Assembly: GCA_965262775.1 (NCBI GenBank) | Contig: CBDHFT010000005.1 | Coordinates: 1 to 64,000, forward strand | Length of the DNA stretch: 64,000 nucleotides | Direction: 5' to 3' | Origin: JASGCL01 sp965262775 | Lineage (GTDB): Bacteria > Pseudomonadota > Alphaproteobacteria > JASGCL01 | In this document: positions 25,246 to 34,374 of the stretch, in pieces | Numbering within the stretch: the first letter of the stretch is position 1 | Layout of the letters: the number at the start of each line of letters is the position of its first letter | Notes under the pieces: generated by a model | What the model saw: the letters and a program-made list of their open reading frames with translations, nothing else | Databases searched by the model: none | Told to the model about the DNA's origin: nothing | Made by a program: the position numbers and the translations under genes

Positions 25246-26346
25246 ATGTCTTCCACTATTCAAGATATTTTATCCATTGAAAATATTGCTGTAACCGAAT
25301 TATCGTCGGTAACCGACCTCGTTGCACTTGACCAATGGAAAAGTAAATTTTTGGGTAAAAAAAGCTTGCTGGCCAACGCGGGTGCCGCCCTCGCCGATTA
25401 TTCGACGGATGATAAAAAAAAATGGGGGCAAGCCCTTAACCAAGTTAAAAACAAATTAACCGCCGCCTGGGAAGAAAAAACCGCCACCCTTAACATGGCG
25501 GCCCTAACCGAAAAGTTAGCCGCCGACAAAGTCGATATGACTTTGCCCCCGCGCCCGCAACATATTGGCAAATTGCATCCCATAGGTCAAACCATCGAAG
25601 AAGCCTTCGCCATTTTGGGTGAAATGAATTTTACATTGGCAACGGGGCCAGAAATCGAAACAGATTTTTACAATTTTACCGCCCTGAATATTCCCGAATC
25701 GCACCCCGCGCGGCAAATGCAGGATACTTTTTATGTTAATCGCCTTGATTCAACGGGCAGGCCGTTGGTGCTACGTACCCATACATCGCCCGTGCAAATA
25801 CGCGCCAGCAAAAAATGGGGCGCGCCGTTACGCATTATGGCGCCAGGGCGCGTTTACCGCGCCGATAGCGACATCACCCACACCCCGATGTTTCACCAAA
25901 TAGAAGGCTTGGTGATAGATAAAAATATTCACTTTGGTCATCTGAAAGGGTGTTTGTTTGAATTTTGCCGTATTTTTTTTGAAGTAACCGATTGGTCAGA
26001 ATCCTTGTTGCGCTTCCGCCCCAGCTACTTCCCCTTCACCGAACCTTCGGCAGAGGTTGATATTGCCGCAACACGCAAAGACGGAAAGTTGCTCATCGGC
26101 ACGGGCGATAGCTGGCTTGAAATATTGGGGGCGGGCATGGTGCATAAAAACGTCATTACCAACATGGGGCTTGACCCCAATGAATGGCAAGGTTTTGCCT
26201 TCGGCCTGGGGATTGAACGGATGGCGATGTTAAAATATGGCATCCCCGATCTGCGAACTTTTTTTGATTCCGACCTGCGTTGGTTAGACCATTATGGATT
26301 CAAACCCTATTTGCAACCTTCCCTTCTAACTTCGTTGGTGCCTTAA
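25246..26346 (+). CDS. pheS: Phenylalanine--tRNA ligase alpha subunit
   Basis: Catalytic subunit of the alpha2-beta2 PheRS. At 366 residues it has normal length. The N-terminal ~100 residues are the tRNA-binding coiled coil. Class II motifs are visible: motif 2 region APGRVYRADSDITHTPMFHQ and motif 3 GFAFGLGIERMAMLKYGI. The phenylalanine pocket segment FRPSYFPFTEPSAEVDI is conserved. It is followed by pheT after two bases, so expression is coupled. No leader peptide rich in phenylalanine codons is apparent upstream. Confidence 0.98.
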   Translation: MSSTIQDILSIENIAVTELSSVTDLVALDQWKSKFLGKKSLLANAGAALADYSTDDKKKWGQALNQVKNKLTAAWEEKTATLNMAALTEKLAADKVDMTLPPRPQHIGKLHPIGQTIEEAFAILGEMNFTLATGPEIETDFYNFTALNIPESHPARQMQDTFYVNRLDSTGRPLVLRTHTSPVQIRASKKWGAPLRIMAPGRVYRADSDITHTPMFHQIEGLVIDKNIHFGHLKGCLFEFCRIFFEVTDWSESLLRFRPSYFPFTEPSAEVDIAATRKDGKLLIGTGDSWLEILGAGMVHKNVITNMGLDPNEWQGFAFGLGIERMAMLKYGIPDLRTFFDSDLRWLDHYGFKPYLQPSLLTSLVP

Positions 26347-26348
26347 AA

Positions 26349-28742
26349 ATGAAATTTACCTTATCATGGCTTGCTGACCATTTGGATACCACGGCCGATA
26401 CCCAAACCATTGCCAACACCCTAACCCATATAGGGTTGGAGGTTGAAACAATGGAAGACAAGGGCGCGATGTTAAAGCCATTTGTGATTGGCGAAGTCAT
26501 GGAATGCGGCAAACACCCCAACGCTGATAAATTATCTTTGTGCAAGGTTTCTGATGGCAAGCAAACTTTCCAAGTCGTATGCGGTGCCCCCAATGTGCGC
26601 CAAGGGTTAAAGGTGGTTATGGCCCATGTCGGCGACACTATCCCGCGCTCGGGCGTGATATTAAACGAAGGGGTCATTCGCGGCATGGCGTCGCAAGCCA
26701 TGTTATGTTCAAACTATGAATTATGTTTGGGCGATGACCACGATGGCATCATCGAATTACCCAAGGATGCCCCCATGGGTAAAAATTATGCCGCCTGGGC
26801 AAGTTTGAACGATGTGATGTTCGACATCAAACTAACCCCTAATCGCGGTGATTGTTTGGGGGTGCGGGGCATAGCACGCGACCTGGCGGCCGCGGGGTTG
26901 GGAACATTGAAACCGCTTAATGTCAAATCAATCGCGGGAGGCTTTCCCTCCCCACTCCTATGGAAAATTGAATCCGCCGCGGCCGAAGCCTGCCCCCTGG
27001 TTATGGGGCGATATTTTAAAGGGGTAAAGAACTGCCCCTCCCCCGCTTGGTTAAAAGCAAAATTAGCATCGGTGGGCATGAAGTCAATCTCCGCCCTGGT
27101 GGATATTACAAATTATTTGTCGCAGGATTTGGCGCGCCCCCTCCATGTATTTTCGGCCAAAAAATTAAAACCTGGCGATATAACCATGCGTTATGCGAAA
27201 CAAGGCGAAAAAATATTGGCACTTGATGAAAAAGAATATAGCCTGGATGATAAAATGTTGGTGATAGATAATGCGGGGGCGGTTGCATCGGTTGGCGGTA
27301 TCATGGGCGGGCTTGCCAGTGGTTGCCAATTGGACGATACCGATATTTTTTTAGAAGTTGCTTATTTTGAACCAACGGGCATTGCACGAACTGGGCGGTT
27401 GTTAAATTTGCTATCCGATGCGCGTTATCGGTTTGAACGCGGTATAGACCCCGAAGGTTTGCAGTTAGGATTGGATAGAGCTACCCAATTGATATTAGAA
27501 ATATGCGGCGGCGAAGCATCCACCATCACCACGGCGGGCAAAAAACTACCGCCACAAAAACCTATCGATTTTTCGCCAGCCAAAGTTAAAACCTACGGCG
27601 GTTTGACGCTGGGCGATGATGTTATCGAAAAAAAATTAACCGCCCTGGGTTTTGTCATCAACAAAGGCAACCCAACCTGGCAAGTCATCGCACCCAGTTG
27701 GCGCCGCGATATTGAAAATGATAATTGTTTGGTAGAAGAAGTATTGCGGTTGCACGGTTTTGATAAAATCCCCGATGTTGCCCTGCCCCGCCTCATGCCT
27801 CACCAAGCCATCAATGAGCAAGGACGGCGATTGATGACCATGCGCCGCGCCCTGGCGCAATGTGGATTTTATGAAACCATCACCTGGTCATTTACAAAAG
27901 AATCTTTGGCTACCGACTTTGGGGGTTCGCCTGCCTTGGAGATTATCAAATTGCAAAACCCTATCCATAGCGACATGGATTGCATGCGCCCTTCCGTCCT
28001 ATGTAATCTTATTTTGGCCGCGGGTTATAATCAAGCGCGTAACCTGTCGCCCATTTACCTGTTTGAATCGGGTTTGGCATTTCATGGGGTTGAGCCCGAG
28101 CAACAGGTGCCGATGATAGCAGGCATAAAATTGAGCGCGGACGAACAACATTGGCAAAAATTGCCGCCGCTTGATGCCTTCGTTATCAAATCGGACATGT
28201 TTGCCGCTATAGAATCGGTTGGGTTTAATCCCCATAACCTGCAAATAAAGCAAGATAATATACCACCGCATTATCACCCCCATGCGGCGGCCAGCCTGAA
28301 CCTTGGGAAAGATATTGTCGGGTATTTTGGCGAACTTCACCCCGCCGTGTTGGCGCGCCATGGCGTAACGGGCAAATTATTTGGCTTCGAAATTTTTATG
28401 GATAAGATTCCCGTGGCGCATGAAGCGAAATCGCGCGCCAAGCCGCCGCTTATAGTAAATGATTTGCCGCGCGTGCATCGTGATTTTGCTTTTTTGGTTG
28501 ATAAAAATATAACCGCGGCACAGATAGTCAATGCGATAAAAAAGGCAGATAAGAAATTCATTGACAATGTCAGGATATTTGATATTTATCAAGATATCAA
28601 ACATCCATCGCAAACCTCGATAGCATTACGGGTCACCATCATCCCCGATGGCAAAACCTTATCCGATATCGAAATAAAAACTATCAGCGACAAAATTGTT
28701 GCCGAGGTGCTTCGTGCCACCAACGGACAATTGCGCCAATAA
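26349..28742 (+). CDS. pheT: Phenylalanine--tRNA ligase beta subunit
   Basis: Beta subunit with editing and tRNA recognition. MKFTLSWLADHLDT is the standard start, so I used ATG 26349 although the frame is open from 26280 inside pheS. In order it has an EMAP-like tRNA-binding domain (VVCGAPNVRQGLKVV), the B3/B4 editing region, the B5 domain, and a catalytic-like core (FRFERGID-type sequence YRFERGIDPEG). It ends in the ferredoxin-like anticodon-binding domain (FDIYQDIKHPSQTSIALRVT). At 797 residues it has the usual bacterial length. Confidence 0.98.
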   Translation: MKFTLSWLADHLDTTADTQTIANTLTHIGLEVETMEDKGAMLKPFVIGEVMECGKHPNADKLSLCKVSDGKQTFQVVCGAPNVRQGLKVVMAHVGDTIPRSGVILNEGVIRGMASQAMLCSNYELCLGDDHDGIIELPKDAPMGKNYAAWASLNDVMFDIKLTPNRGDCLGVRGIARDLAAAGLGTLKPLNVKSIAGGFPSPLLWKIESAAAEACPLVMGRYFKGVKNCPSPAWLKAKLASVGMKSISALVDITNYLSQDLARPLHVFSAKKLKPGDITMRYAKQGEKILALDEKEYSLDDKMLVIDNAGAVASVGGIMGGLASGCQLDDTDIFLEVAYFEPTGIARTGRLLNLLSDARYRFERGIDPEGLQLGLDRATQLILEICGGEASTITTAGKKLPPQKPIDFSPAKVKTYGGLTLGDDVIEKKLTALGFVINKGNPTWQVIAPSWRRDIENDNCLVEEVLRLHGFDKIPDVALPRLMPHQAINEQGRRLMTMRRALAQCGFYETITWSFTKESLATDFGGSPALEIIKLQNPIHSDMDCMRPSVLCNLILAAGYNQARNLSPIYLFESGLAFHGVEPEQQVPMIAGIKLSADEQHWQKLPPLDAFVIKSDMFAAIESVGFNPHNLQIKQDNIPPHYHPHAAASLNLGKDIVGYFGELHPAVLARHGVTGKLFGFEIFMDKIPVAHEAKSRAKPPLIVNDLPRVHRDFAFLVDKNITAAQIVNAIKKADKKFIDNVRIFDIYQDIKHPSQTSIALRVTIIPDGKTLSDIEIKTISDKIVAEVLRATNGQLRQ

Positions 28743-28772
28743 GAATAACAGATTATCATCGAGGAGATTATC

Positions 28773-31625
28773 ATGCAGCAAAGCAAAATCATTATAAAAG
28801 GCGCAAGACAAAATAATTTAAAAAATATATCGTTGGAACTACCCCGCGATCAATTGGTGGTTATAACGGGGCTTTCAGGTTCGGGGAAATCTTCCCTCGC
28901 TTTTGATACTATTTTTGCAGAAGGGCAAAGACGTTATGTCGAAAGCCTTTCATCCTACGCCAGACAGTTTCTGGAAATGATGCAAAAGCCCGATGTCGAT
29001 TCCATCGACGGTCTGTCGCCCGCTATTTCGATTGAGCAAAAAACGACTTCGCGCAATCCCCGTTCCACCGTCGGCACGGTAACCGAAATCTATGACTACA
29101 TGCGTCTCTTGTGGGCGCGGGTTGGCATTCCCTACTCCCCCGCTACGGGCTTGCCGATAGAAAGCCAAACCGTGAGTCAAATGGTTGACAGCGTGCTTAA
29201 AATGAGCGAAGGCACCAAAATATTCGTCATGGCCCCCGTGGTGCGTGGGCGCAAAGGCGAATACCGCAAGGAAATGCTGGATTACCGCAAAAAAGGATTC
29301 CAACGTATCAAAATCGATGGCAGTTTTTATGAACTTGATGATATTCCCAGCCTTGATAAAAACCTTAAGCATGATATTTCTGTCGTGGTTGACCGACTGG
29401 TGGTCAATAAAAAAGACAATGATGCCGAAAAAGAATTTACCCGTCGCTTGGCCGATAGCATCGAGCAGGCGTTAAAACTAAGCGAAGGGTTGATGACCAT
29501 AGAAGAAGCCGAGGGCGGCAAACAACATATTTTTTCTGAACAATTTTCTTGCCCCGTTTCGGGCTTTACTATCGAAGAAATCGAGCCAAGGCTTTTTTCT
29601 TTTAATAATCCCCATGGTGCTTGCGCGGCCTGTGGCGGGATTGGTGAAAAACGCACCATCGATGAATTGCTGTTGGTGCCCAACGATAAATTATCGTTGG
29701 AGGAAGGAGCCTTGCAAGGTTGGGGCGGACAAAACCCCGCCCCTTGGTATCGCCAAACATTGGAAACGGTTTGCAAAGCCTTCGGCGGCGATATGCACAC
29801 CCCTTACCGCGACCTGCCCGCTAAAACCAAGAAAGCCATCATCCATGGCACAAAAGAAGCCCTTAATTTTCAATTTGATGACGGCGTAAGGAAAGTAAAA
29901 ACGTTAAAACCATTCGAAGGCGTCATCCATAATTTGGAACGGCGTTATCGCGAAACCGAATCAAATTGGGCGCGCGAAGAGATAGAACGCTACATGTCGG
30001 TGGTGGCTTGCGATGTTTGCCAAGGACAACGTTTGAAACCCGAAGCCCTGGCGGTAAAAATTAACCAGAAAAATATATCGGATGTAACGGGGTTATCGAT
30101 TAGTCAGGCGCAAAAATGGTTTAAAGAATTATCCAGCCATCTTGACAAAAAACGCCAAACCATCGCCGAGCGTATCTTGCGTGAAATTAATGAACGTTTG
30201 CAATTTTTGGATAATGTCGGGTTGGATTATTTAAGCCTGTCGCGCGCGGCGGGTAGTTTATCGGGCGGGGAATCGCAACGTATTCGCCTGGCATCACAAA
30301 TTGGTTCGGGCCTAACGGGCGTGCTGTATGTGCTAGACGAACCGTCGATTGGTTTGCACCAACGCGACAACGCGCGGCTTTTGACGACTTTGGAAAAATT
30401 ACGCGACCTCGGCAATACTGTTATTGTGGTGGAGCATGACGAAGATGCCATGCGCCATGCTGATTTCTTAATCGACATTGGCCCTGGGGCTGGGGTGCAC
30501 GGCGGGCATTTGGTGGCGATTGGCACACCCGCGCAAGTTTTAAAATCGAAAGACAGCATCACCGCGCAATATCTTTCGGGCAGGAAGTCTATCGCCCTCC
30601 CCAAACAACGGCGCAAAGGCAATGGCAAGAAATTGGGAATCAGCGGCGCAAAATCAAACAACCTTAAAGATGTTGCGATTGAAATTCCGCTTGGTTGCCT
30701 TACTTGCGTTACTGGCGTTTCTGGTTCGGGCAAATCAACTTTGATATTGGAAACCCTTTACCCCGCCCTGTCCAAAGCCTTGATGGGCAGCACCTTCCCT
30801 GGTTTACCCTACGACAAATTGGAAAATTCAGTTTATTTGGATAAGGTCATCGACATTGACCAATCCCCTATTGGCAGGACGCCGCGCTCTAACCCCGCGA
30901 CCTACACCGGGCTTTTTACCCCGATAAGGGATTGGTACACCAATTTACCTGAATCAAAAGCACGCGGTTATGACGCGGGACGTTTTAGTTTTAATGTTAA
31001 GGGCGGCCGTTGCGAATCTTGCCAGGGTGATGGCGTGTTAAAAATTGAGATGCATTTTTTACCCGATGTTTATGTAACCTGCGACCAATGTAGGGGTAAG
31101 CGTTACAACCGTGAAACATTGGATATTACCTGGCGTGATAAAAATATTTTTGATATTTTAGATATGACGGTTGAGGAAGGCCATAAATTCTTTGCCGCCG
31201 TTCCCTTTATCAAAGAAAAATTAGAAACCTTGGAACGGGTCGGGCTTGGTTATATAAAAATTGGTCAATCGGCGACAACATTGTCAGGTGGGGAAGCTCA
31301 GCGTATAAAATTAGCCAAAGAATTATCGCGCAAAGCAACGGGTAAAACTATTTATATTTTGGATGAACCCACCACGGGTTTGCATATCGAAGATGTTCGC
31401 AAATTGTTGGATGTGTTGCAAGCCCTGGTCGACCAAGGTAACACCGTGTTGGTTATCGAACATAATTTGGAAGTTATCAAATGTGCCGATTGGGTTATTG
31501 ACATGGGACCAGAGGGCGGCGATAAAGGCGGCGAAGTGGTCGCGGTGGGCACCCCCGAAGATATTGCCATGGCGAGCAAATCCTTGACGGGCGAATTCTT
31601 AAAACCTATCCTGCGGCGTAAATAA
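28773..31625 (+). CDS. uvrA: Excinuclease ABC subunit A
   Basis: DNA damage sensor of nucleotide excision repair; 950 residues. Two ABC modules are present: Walker A GLSGSGKSSLAF and GVSGSGKSTLILE, signatures LSGGESQRIRLA and LSGGEAQRIKLA, and Walker B VLDEPSIGLH and ILDEPTTGLH. The second zinc finger CESCQGDG...CDQCRGK is complete. The first begins CPVSG instead of CPVCG, a form I know from other alphaproteobacteria. GAGGAG lies just before the ATG at 28773. It starts 30 bases after pheT. Confidence 0.98.
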   Translation: MQQSKIIIKGARQNNLKNISLELPRDQLVVITGLSGSGKSSLAFDTIFAEGQRRYVESLSSYARQFLEMMQKPDVDSIDGLSPAISIEQKTTSRNPRSTVGTVTEIYDYMRLLWARVGIPYSPATGLPIESQTVSQMVDSVLKMSEGTKIFVMAPVVRGRKGEYRKEMLDYRKKGFQRIKIDGSFYELDDIPSLDKNLKHDISVVVDRLVVNKKDNDAEKEFTRRLADSIEQALKLSEGLMTIEEAEGGKQHIFSEQFSCPVSGFTIEEIEPRLFSFNNPHGACAACGGIGEKRTIDELLLVPNDKLSLEEGALQGWGGQNPAPWYRQTLETVCKAFGGDMHTPYRDLPAKTKKAIIHGTKEALNFQFDDGVRKVKTLKPFEGVIHNLERRYRETESNWAREEIERYMSVVACDVCQGQRLKPEALAVKINQKNISDVTGLSISQAQKWFKELSSHLDKKRQTIAERILREINERLQFLDNVGLDYLSLSRAAGSLSGGESQRIRLASQIGSGLTGVLYVLDEPSIGLHQRDNARLLTTLEKLRDLGNTVIVVEHDEDAMRHADFLIDIGPGAGVHGGHLVAIGTPAQVLKSKDSITAQYLSGRKSIALPKQRRKGNGKKLGISGAKSNNLKDVAIEIPLGCLTCVTGVSGSGKSTLILETLYPALSKALMGSTFPGLPYDKLENSVYLDKVIDIDQSPIGRTPRSNPATYTGLFTPIRDWYTNLPESKARGYDAGRFSFNVKGGRCESCQGDGVLKIEMHFLPDVYVTCDQCRGKRYNRETLDITWRDKNIFDILDMTVEEGHKFFAAVPFIKEKLETLERVGLGYIKIGQSATTLSGGEAQRIKLAKELSRKATGKTIYILDEPTTGLHIEDVRKLLDVLQALVDQGNTVLVIEHNLEVIKCADWVIDMGPEGGDKGGEVVAVGTPEDIAMASKSLTGEFLKPILRRK

Positions 31626-31637
31626 TAAAAAAAATCC

Positions 31638-31985
31638 ATGAGCCAACCATTAGACCTAGCGGTAAAAATATTTTTATTGATATTTGATGGCGTCGCCCAG
31701 TTTTATTATTGGGTGGCTATCTTGCATATCCTGTTATCATGGTTGATTAGTTTTAATATCATCGATGTTCATCATCGTGTTATCGGCAGGGTGGTTGATG
31801 TCATCAATAGAATTGTCATGCCAGTATATGATTGGATTTATAATTTTTTAAAGCCGATTGGCGGTGGCATTATCGCCATGTTTGATTTCAGGCCCATGCT
31901 ATTCATCTTGTTTCTTTACTTTTTTCAACCGATGGTTCATGCTATGGTTTATAAACTTATTTATTTTTTAACAACTATTAATTAA
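31638..31985 (+). CDS. YggT family membrane protein
   Basis: A 115-residue inner-membrane protein with two hydrophobic blocks (about 8-40 and 75-112). The sequence LLSWLISFN, the HHRVIGRVVDVINRI segment, and the PVYDWIYNFLKPIGG block with a following DFRPMLFILFL match the YggT family. Relatives are linked to osmotic stress or cell division; the role is not settled. It starts 12 bases after uvrA and is followed by folD after 34 bases. Confidence 0.85.
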   Translation: MSQPLDLAVKIFLLIFDGVAQFYYWVAILHILLSWLISFNIIDVHHRVIGRVVDVINRIVMPVYDWIYNFLKPIGGGIIAMFDFRPMLFILFLYFFQPMVHAMVYKLIYFLTTIN

Positions 31986-32019
31986 CAATTATCATCAACT
32001 AGTCTGGGCATTTATTAGC

Positions 32020-32901
32020 ATGACAAAAATTATTGATGGCAAAGCATTTGCCGATAACCTTGTAAAAAACATTGCCAGCGAAACCGCTAAAATAATTGCC
32101 AAGGGCATCAAACCTTGCCTGGTGGTGGTTTTGGTGGGGGATAATCCCGCGTCGGAGGTTTATGTTAAAAATAAAGTAAAAACCACCATGGCGGCGGGGA
32201 TGGAAAGTCGCGAACATCGCTTACCCGCCACCACTTCTGAAAAGGAATTGCTCGACCTTATTGACCAATTAAATAAAGATAAGAGCGTTAATGGTATTTT
32301 GGTTCAATTGCCGTTGCCCAAGGGGTTGGATGAACATAAGGTTATACAAAAAATTGCCGTGGAAAAAGATGTGGATGGTTTTCATTTAACCAATGTTGGG
32401 TTGCTCAGCACGGGAAATAAATCGGCTTTGGTGCCCTGCACCCCCTATGGCTGTTTGCTATTATTGCAAGACATCTATCAAACAAAAGATTTATCGGGCA
32501 AGAAGGCCGCCATCATCGGGCGATCCAACATTGTTGGCAAACCGATGTTCCAACTTTTGTTGGGTGCCAACGCGACGCCAACCATTTTGCACAGCAAAAC
32601 AAAAAATATAGAAAGCGAATTATCGCAATATGATATTGTGGTGGCGGCGGTGGGCGTGCCCGAAATGGTTAAGGGCGAATGGTTAAAAAAAGATGCCGTG
32701 GTTATCGATGTTGGTATTAATCGCATAGAACGCAATGGCAAGAAAATTATTGTCGGCGATGTTGATACTGCCTCGGCCATGAATATTGCCGCGGCCATCA
32801 CGCCAGTGCCTGGCGGGGTTGGCCCCATGACCATTGCCTGTTTGTTGCGCAATACCTTGATAGCCACCGCACGCCAACATGGTTTAAACGACATGATGTA
32901 A
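32020..32901 (+). CDS. folD: Bifunctional methylenetetrahydrofolate dehydrogenase/cyclohydrolase
   Basis: Interconverts 5,10-methylene-, methenyl- and 10-formyl-tetrahydrofolate, feeding purine, methionine and fMet-tRNA synthesis and the pool used by ThyA. At 293 residues it has normal length. The catalytic lysine segment YVKNKVKT (46-53), GILVQLPLPKGLD, PCTPYGC and the NADP-binding GRSNIVGKP are all present. It ends in PVPGGVGPMTIACLLRNT, a family signature. It is placed between yggT and nth on the plus strand. Confidence 0.97.
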   Translation: MTKIIDGKAFADNLVKNIASETAKIIAKGIKPCLVVVLVGDNPASEVYVKNKVKTTMAAGMESREHRLPATTSEKELLDLIDQLNKDKSVNGILVQLPLPKGLDEHKVIQKIAVEKDVDGFHLTNVGLLSTGNKSALVPCTPYGCLLLLQDIYQTKDLSGKKAAIIGRSNIVGKPMFQLLLGANATPTILHSKTKNIESELSQYDIVVAAVGVPEMVKGEWLKKDAVVIDVGINRIERNGKKIIVGDVDTASAMNIAAAITPVPGGVGPMTIACLLRNTLIATARQHGLNDMM

Positions 32902-32920
32902 GCAGGATACGGTAGCCGCG

Positions 32921-33676
32921 GTGATAGAAGTTTATCATCATAGCAAATATTATAAAATGATAAGCAAACCAATGGCTGATATGTCGCGAAAGTCAGGCGC
33001 AAGGGCGGTGAAGAATTTAACCGCGGCTGTGGATAAAAATTTAAGCAAAAAAGTTGAGGCTATATTTTCAGCCTTTCGCCAGCATAACCCCGAACCCAAG
33101 GGTGAATTATATTACATCAACGAATTTACATTATTGCTGGCGGTTATTTTATCGGCCCAGGCGACCGATTCGGGCGTCAACAAGGCAACCAAAATATTAT
33201 TTGAAAAAATTAAAACACCGCAAGATGTTATCAGCATGGGGTTAGAAAACTTAACCGCGGGGGTTAAATCAATTGGGCTATATCGCACCAAGGCCGCCAA
33301 TATCATGAAAACATGCCAGTTATTAATAGAAAAACACGCGGGCCAGGTGCCGCAAACCATGGATGAATTGCGTTCCTTGCCAGGGGTGGGCAGGAAAACC
33401 GCCAATGTGGTATTGAATATAGCCTTTGGCAAACCAACCATCGCGGTTGATACCCATGTGTTTCGGGTTAGCAACCGTTTGGGTTTGTGCAACACGAGCA
33501 ACCCCGAAAAAACCGAAGCCGCTTTGCTAGCCATCATCCCCCAAGATTTTTTACAACATGCACACCATTGGCTGATTTTGCATGGTCGTTACATATGCAA
33601 AGCGCAAAACCCGCAATGCAACCAATGTTTTTTGACGACCTATTGCAATTTCTACAAAGCCAATTTTTCTAAGTGA
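32921..33676 (+). CDS. nth: Endonuclease III
   Basis: DNA glycosylase/AP lyase for oxidised pyrimidines. The helix-hairpin-helix LPGVGRKT (153-160) holds catalytic Lys159, and VDTHVFRVSNRLGL holds Asp177. The four iron-sulfur cysteines at 226, 233, 236 and 242 have the exact C-x6-C-x2-C-x5-C spacing. The GTG at 32921 gives 251 residues, about 35 longer than usual. ATG codons at 32957, 32972 and 32981 are likelier starts. The last 25 bases overlap the convergent acyltransferase gene. Confidence 0.95.
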   Translation: MIEVYHHSKYYKMISKPMADMSRKSGARAVKNLTAAVDKNLSKKVEAIFSAFRQHNPEPKGELYYINEFTLLLAVILSAQATDSGVNKATKILFEKIKTPQDVISMGLENLTAGVKSIGLYRTKAANIMKTCQLLIEKHAGQVPQTMDELRSLPGVGRKTANVVLNIAFGKPTIAVDTHVFRVSNRLGLCNTSNPEKTEAALLAIIPQDFLQHAHHWLILHGRYICKAQNPQCNQCFLTTYCNFYKANFSK

Positions 33677-34359
33677 CGTGTTTTTTCCTCTATCCGTTTT
33701 TGCAACTCTTTTAAAAAATCATCTTTATTCAACCCCGTCGGCATGGCGGGCAAAATAGCAATCTCGGCCTTACCCTGGCGCATCATTGCTTTGTTCCAAA
33801 AACACCCGGTATTTAATGCCACGGGGTATATGGGAATACCCAGGCGGCTGGTCATGTAAACCCCAGGCTGATAGGGACGTGTTTTGCCCACCGCGGTGCG
33901 GGTGCCCTCAGGAAATATTACCAACACCCGTTTTTTAGCGATTTGTTTTTTCATGCCTTTGATAACTGCCAACATCGCCCCTGCCCCCGCCTTACGGTCG
34001 ATGGCAATATTTTCAACCGATTTTAAAAATCCACCAACCAGGGGAATGGACAACAATTCCTTTTTTAATATGACGCACGGATTATAAAAATGAACCGACA
34101 GCAACAATGTTTCGAACATCGATTGATGTTTCATCGCCAACACAAATGGTGGCTTGGTCAGGTTTTCTGCGCCCGTTATTTGATAAGATAAACCCACAAT
34201 GTGGCGAAGACCCCAGAGGAGTCCTTCCTCCCACAACTTGGAAAGCAAATAAACTGCATGTTGGTTTTTGATAATATAAAGCGGGGAAAAAATAATCCCC
34301 AACACCAACGTCCAGATGGCAGCAAAAAGATAATAGCTATATTGTCTTATGAAAGACAT
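33652..34359 (-). CDS. 1-acyl-sn-glycerol-3-phosphate acyltransferase (PlsC-like)
   Basis: Membrane-bound acyltransferase that makes phosphatidic acid from lysophosphatidic acid. The catalytic motif is HQSMFE (78-83), an H-x4-E variant of the usual H-x4-D. IDRKAG (120-125) and FPEGTR (149-154) are the substrate-binding motifs. A hydrophobic helix lies at about 8-30. At 235 residues it has normal length. It follows rho by 15 bases on the same strand, and its 3' end overlaps nth by 25 bases in antisense. Confidence 0.9.
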   Translation of the reverse strand: MSFIRQYSYYLFAAIWTLVLGIIFSPLYIIKNQHAVYLLSKLWEEGLLWGLRHIVGLSYQITGAENLTKPPFVLAMKHQSMFETLLLSVHFYNPCVILKKELLSIPLVGGFLKSVENIAIDRKAGAGAMLAVIKGMKKQIAKKRVLVIFPEGTRTAVGKTRPYQPGVYMTSRLGIPIYPVALNTGCFWNKAMMRQGKAEIAILPAMPTGLNKDDFLKELQKRIEEKTRHLEKLAL

Positions 34360-34374
34360 CCTGCCCTCATCAAG

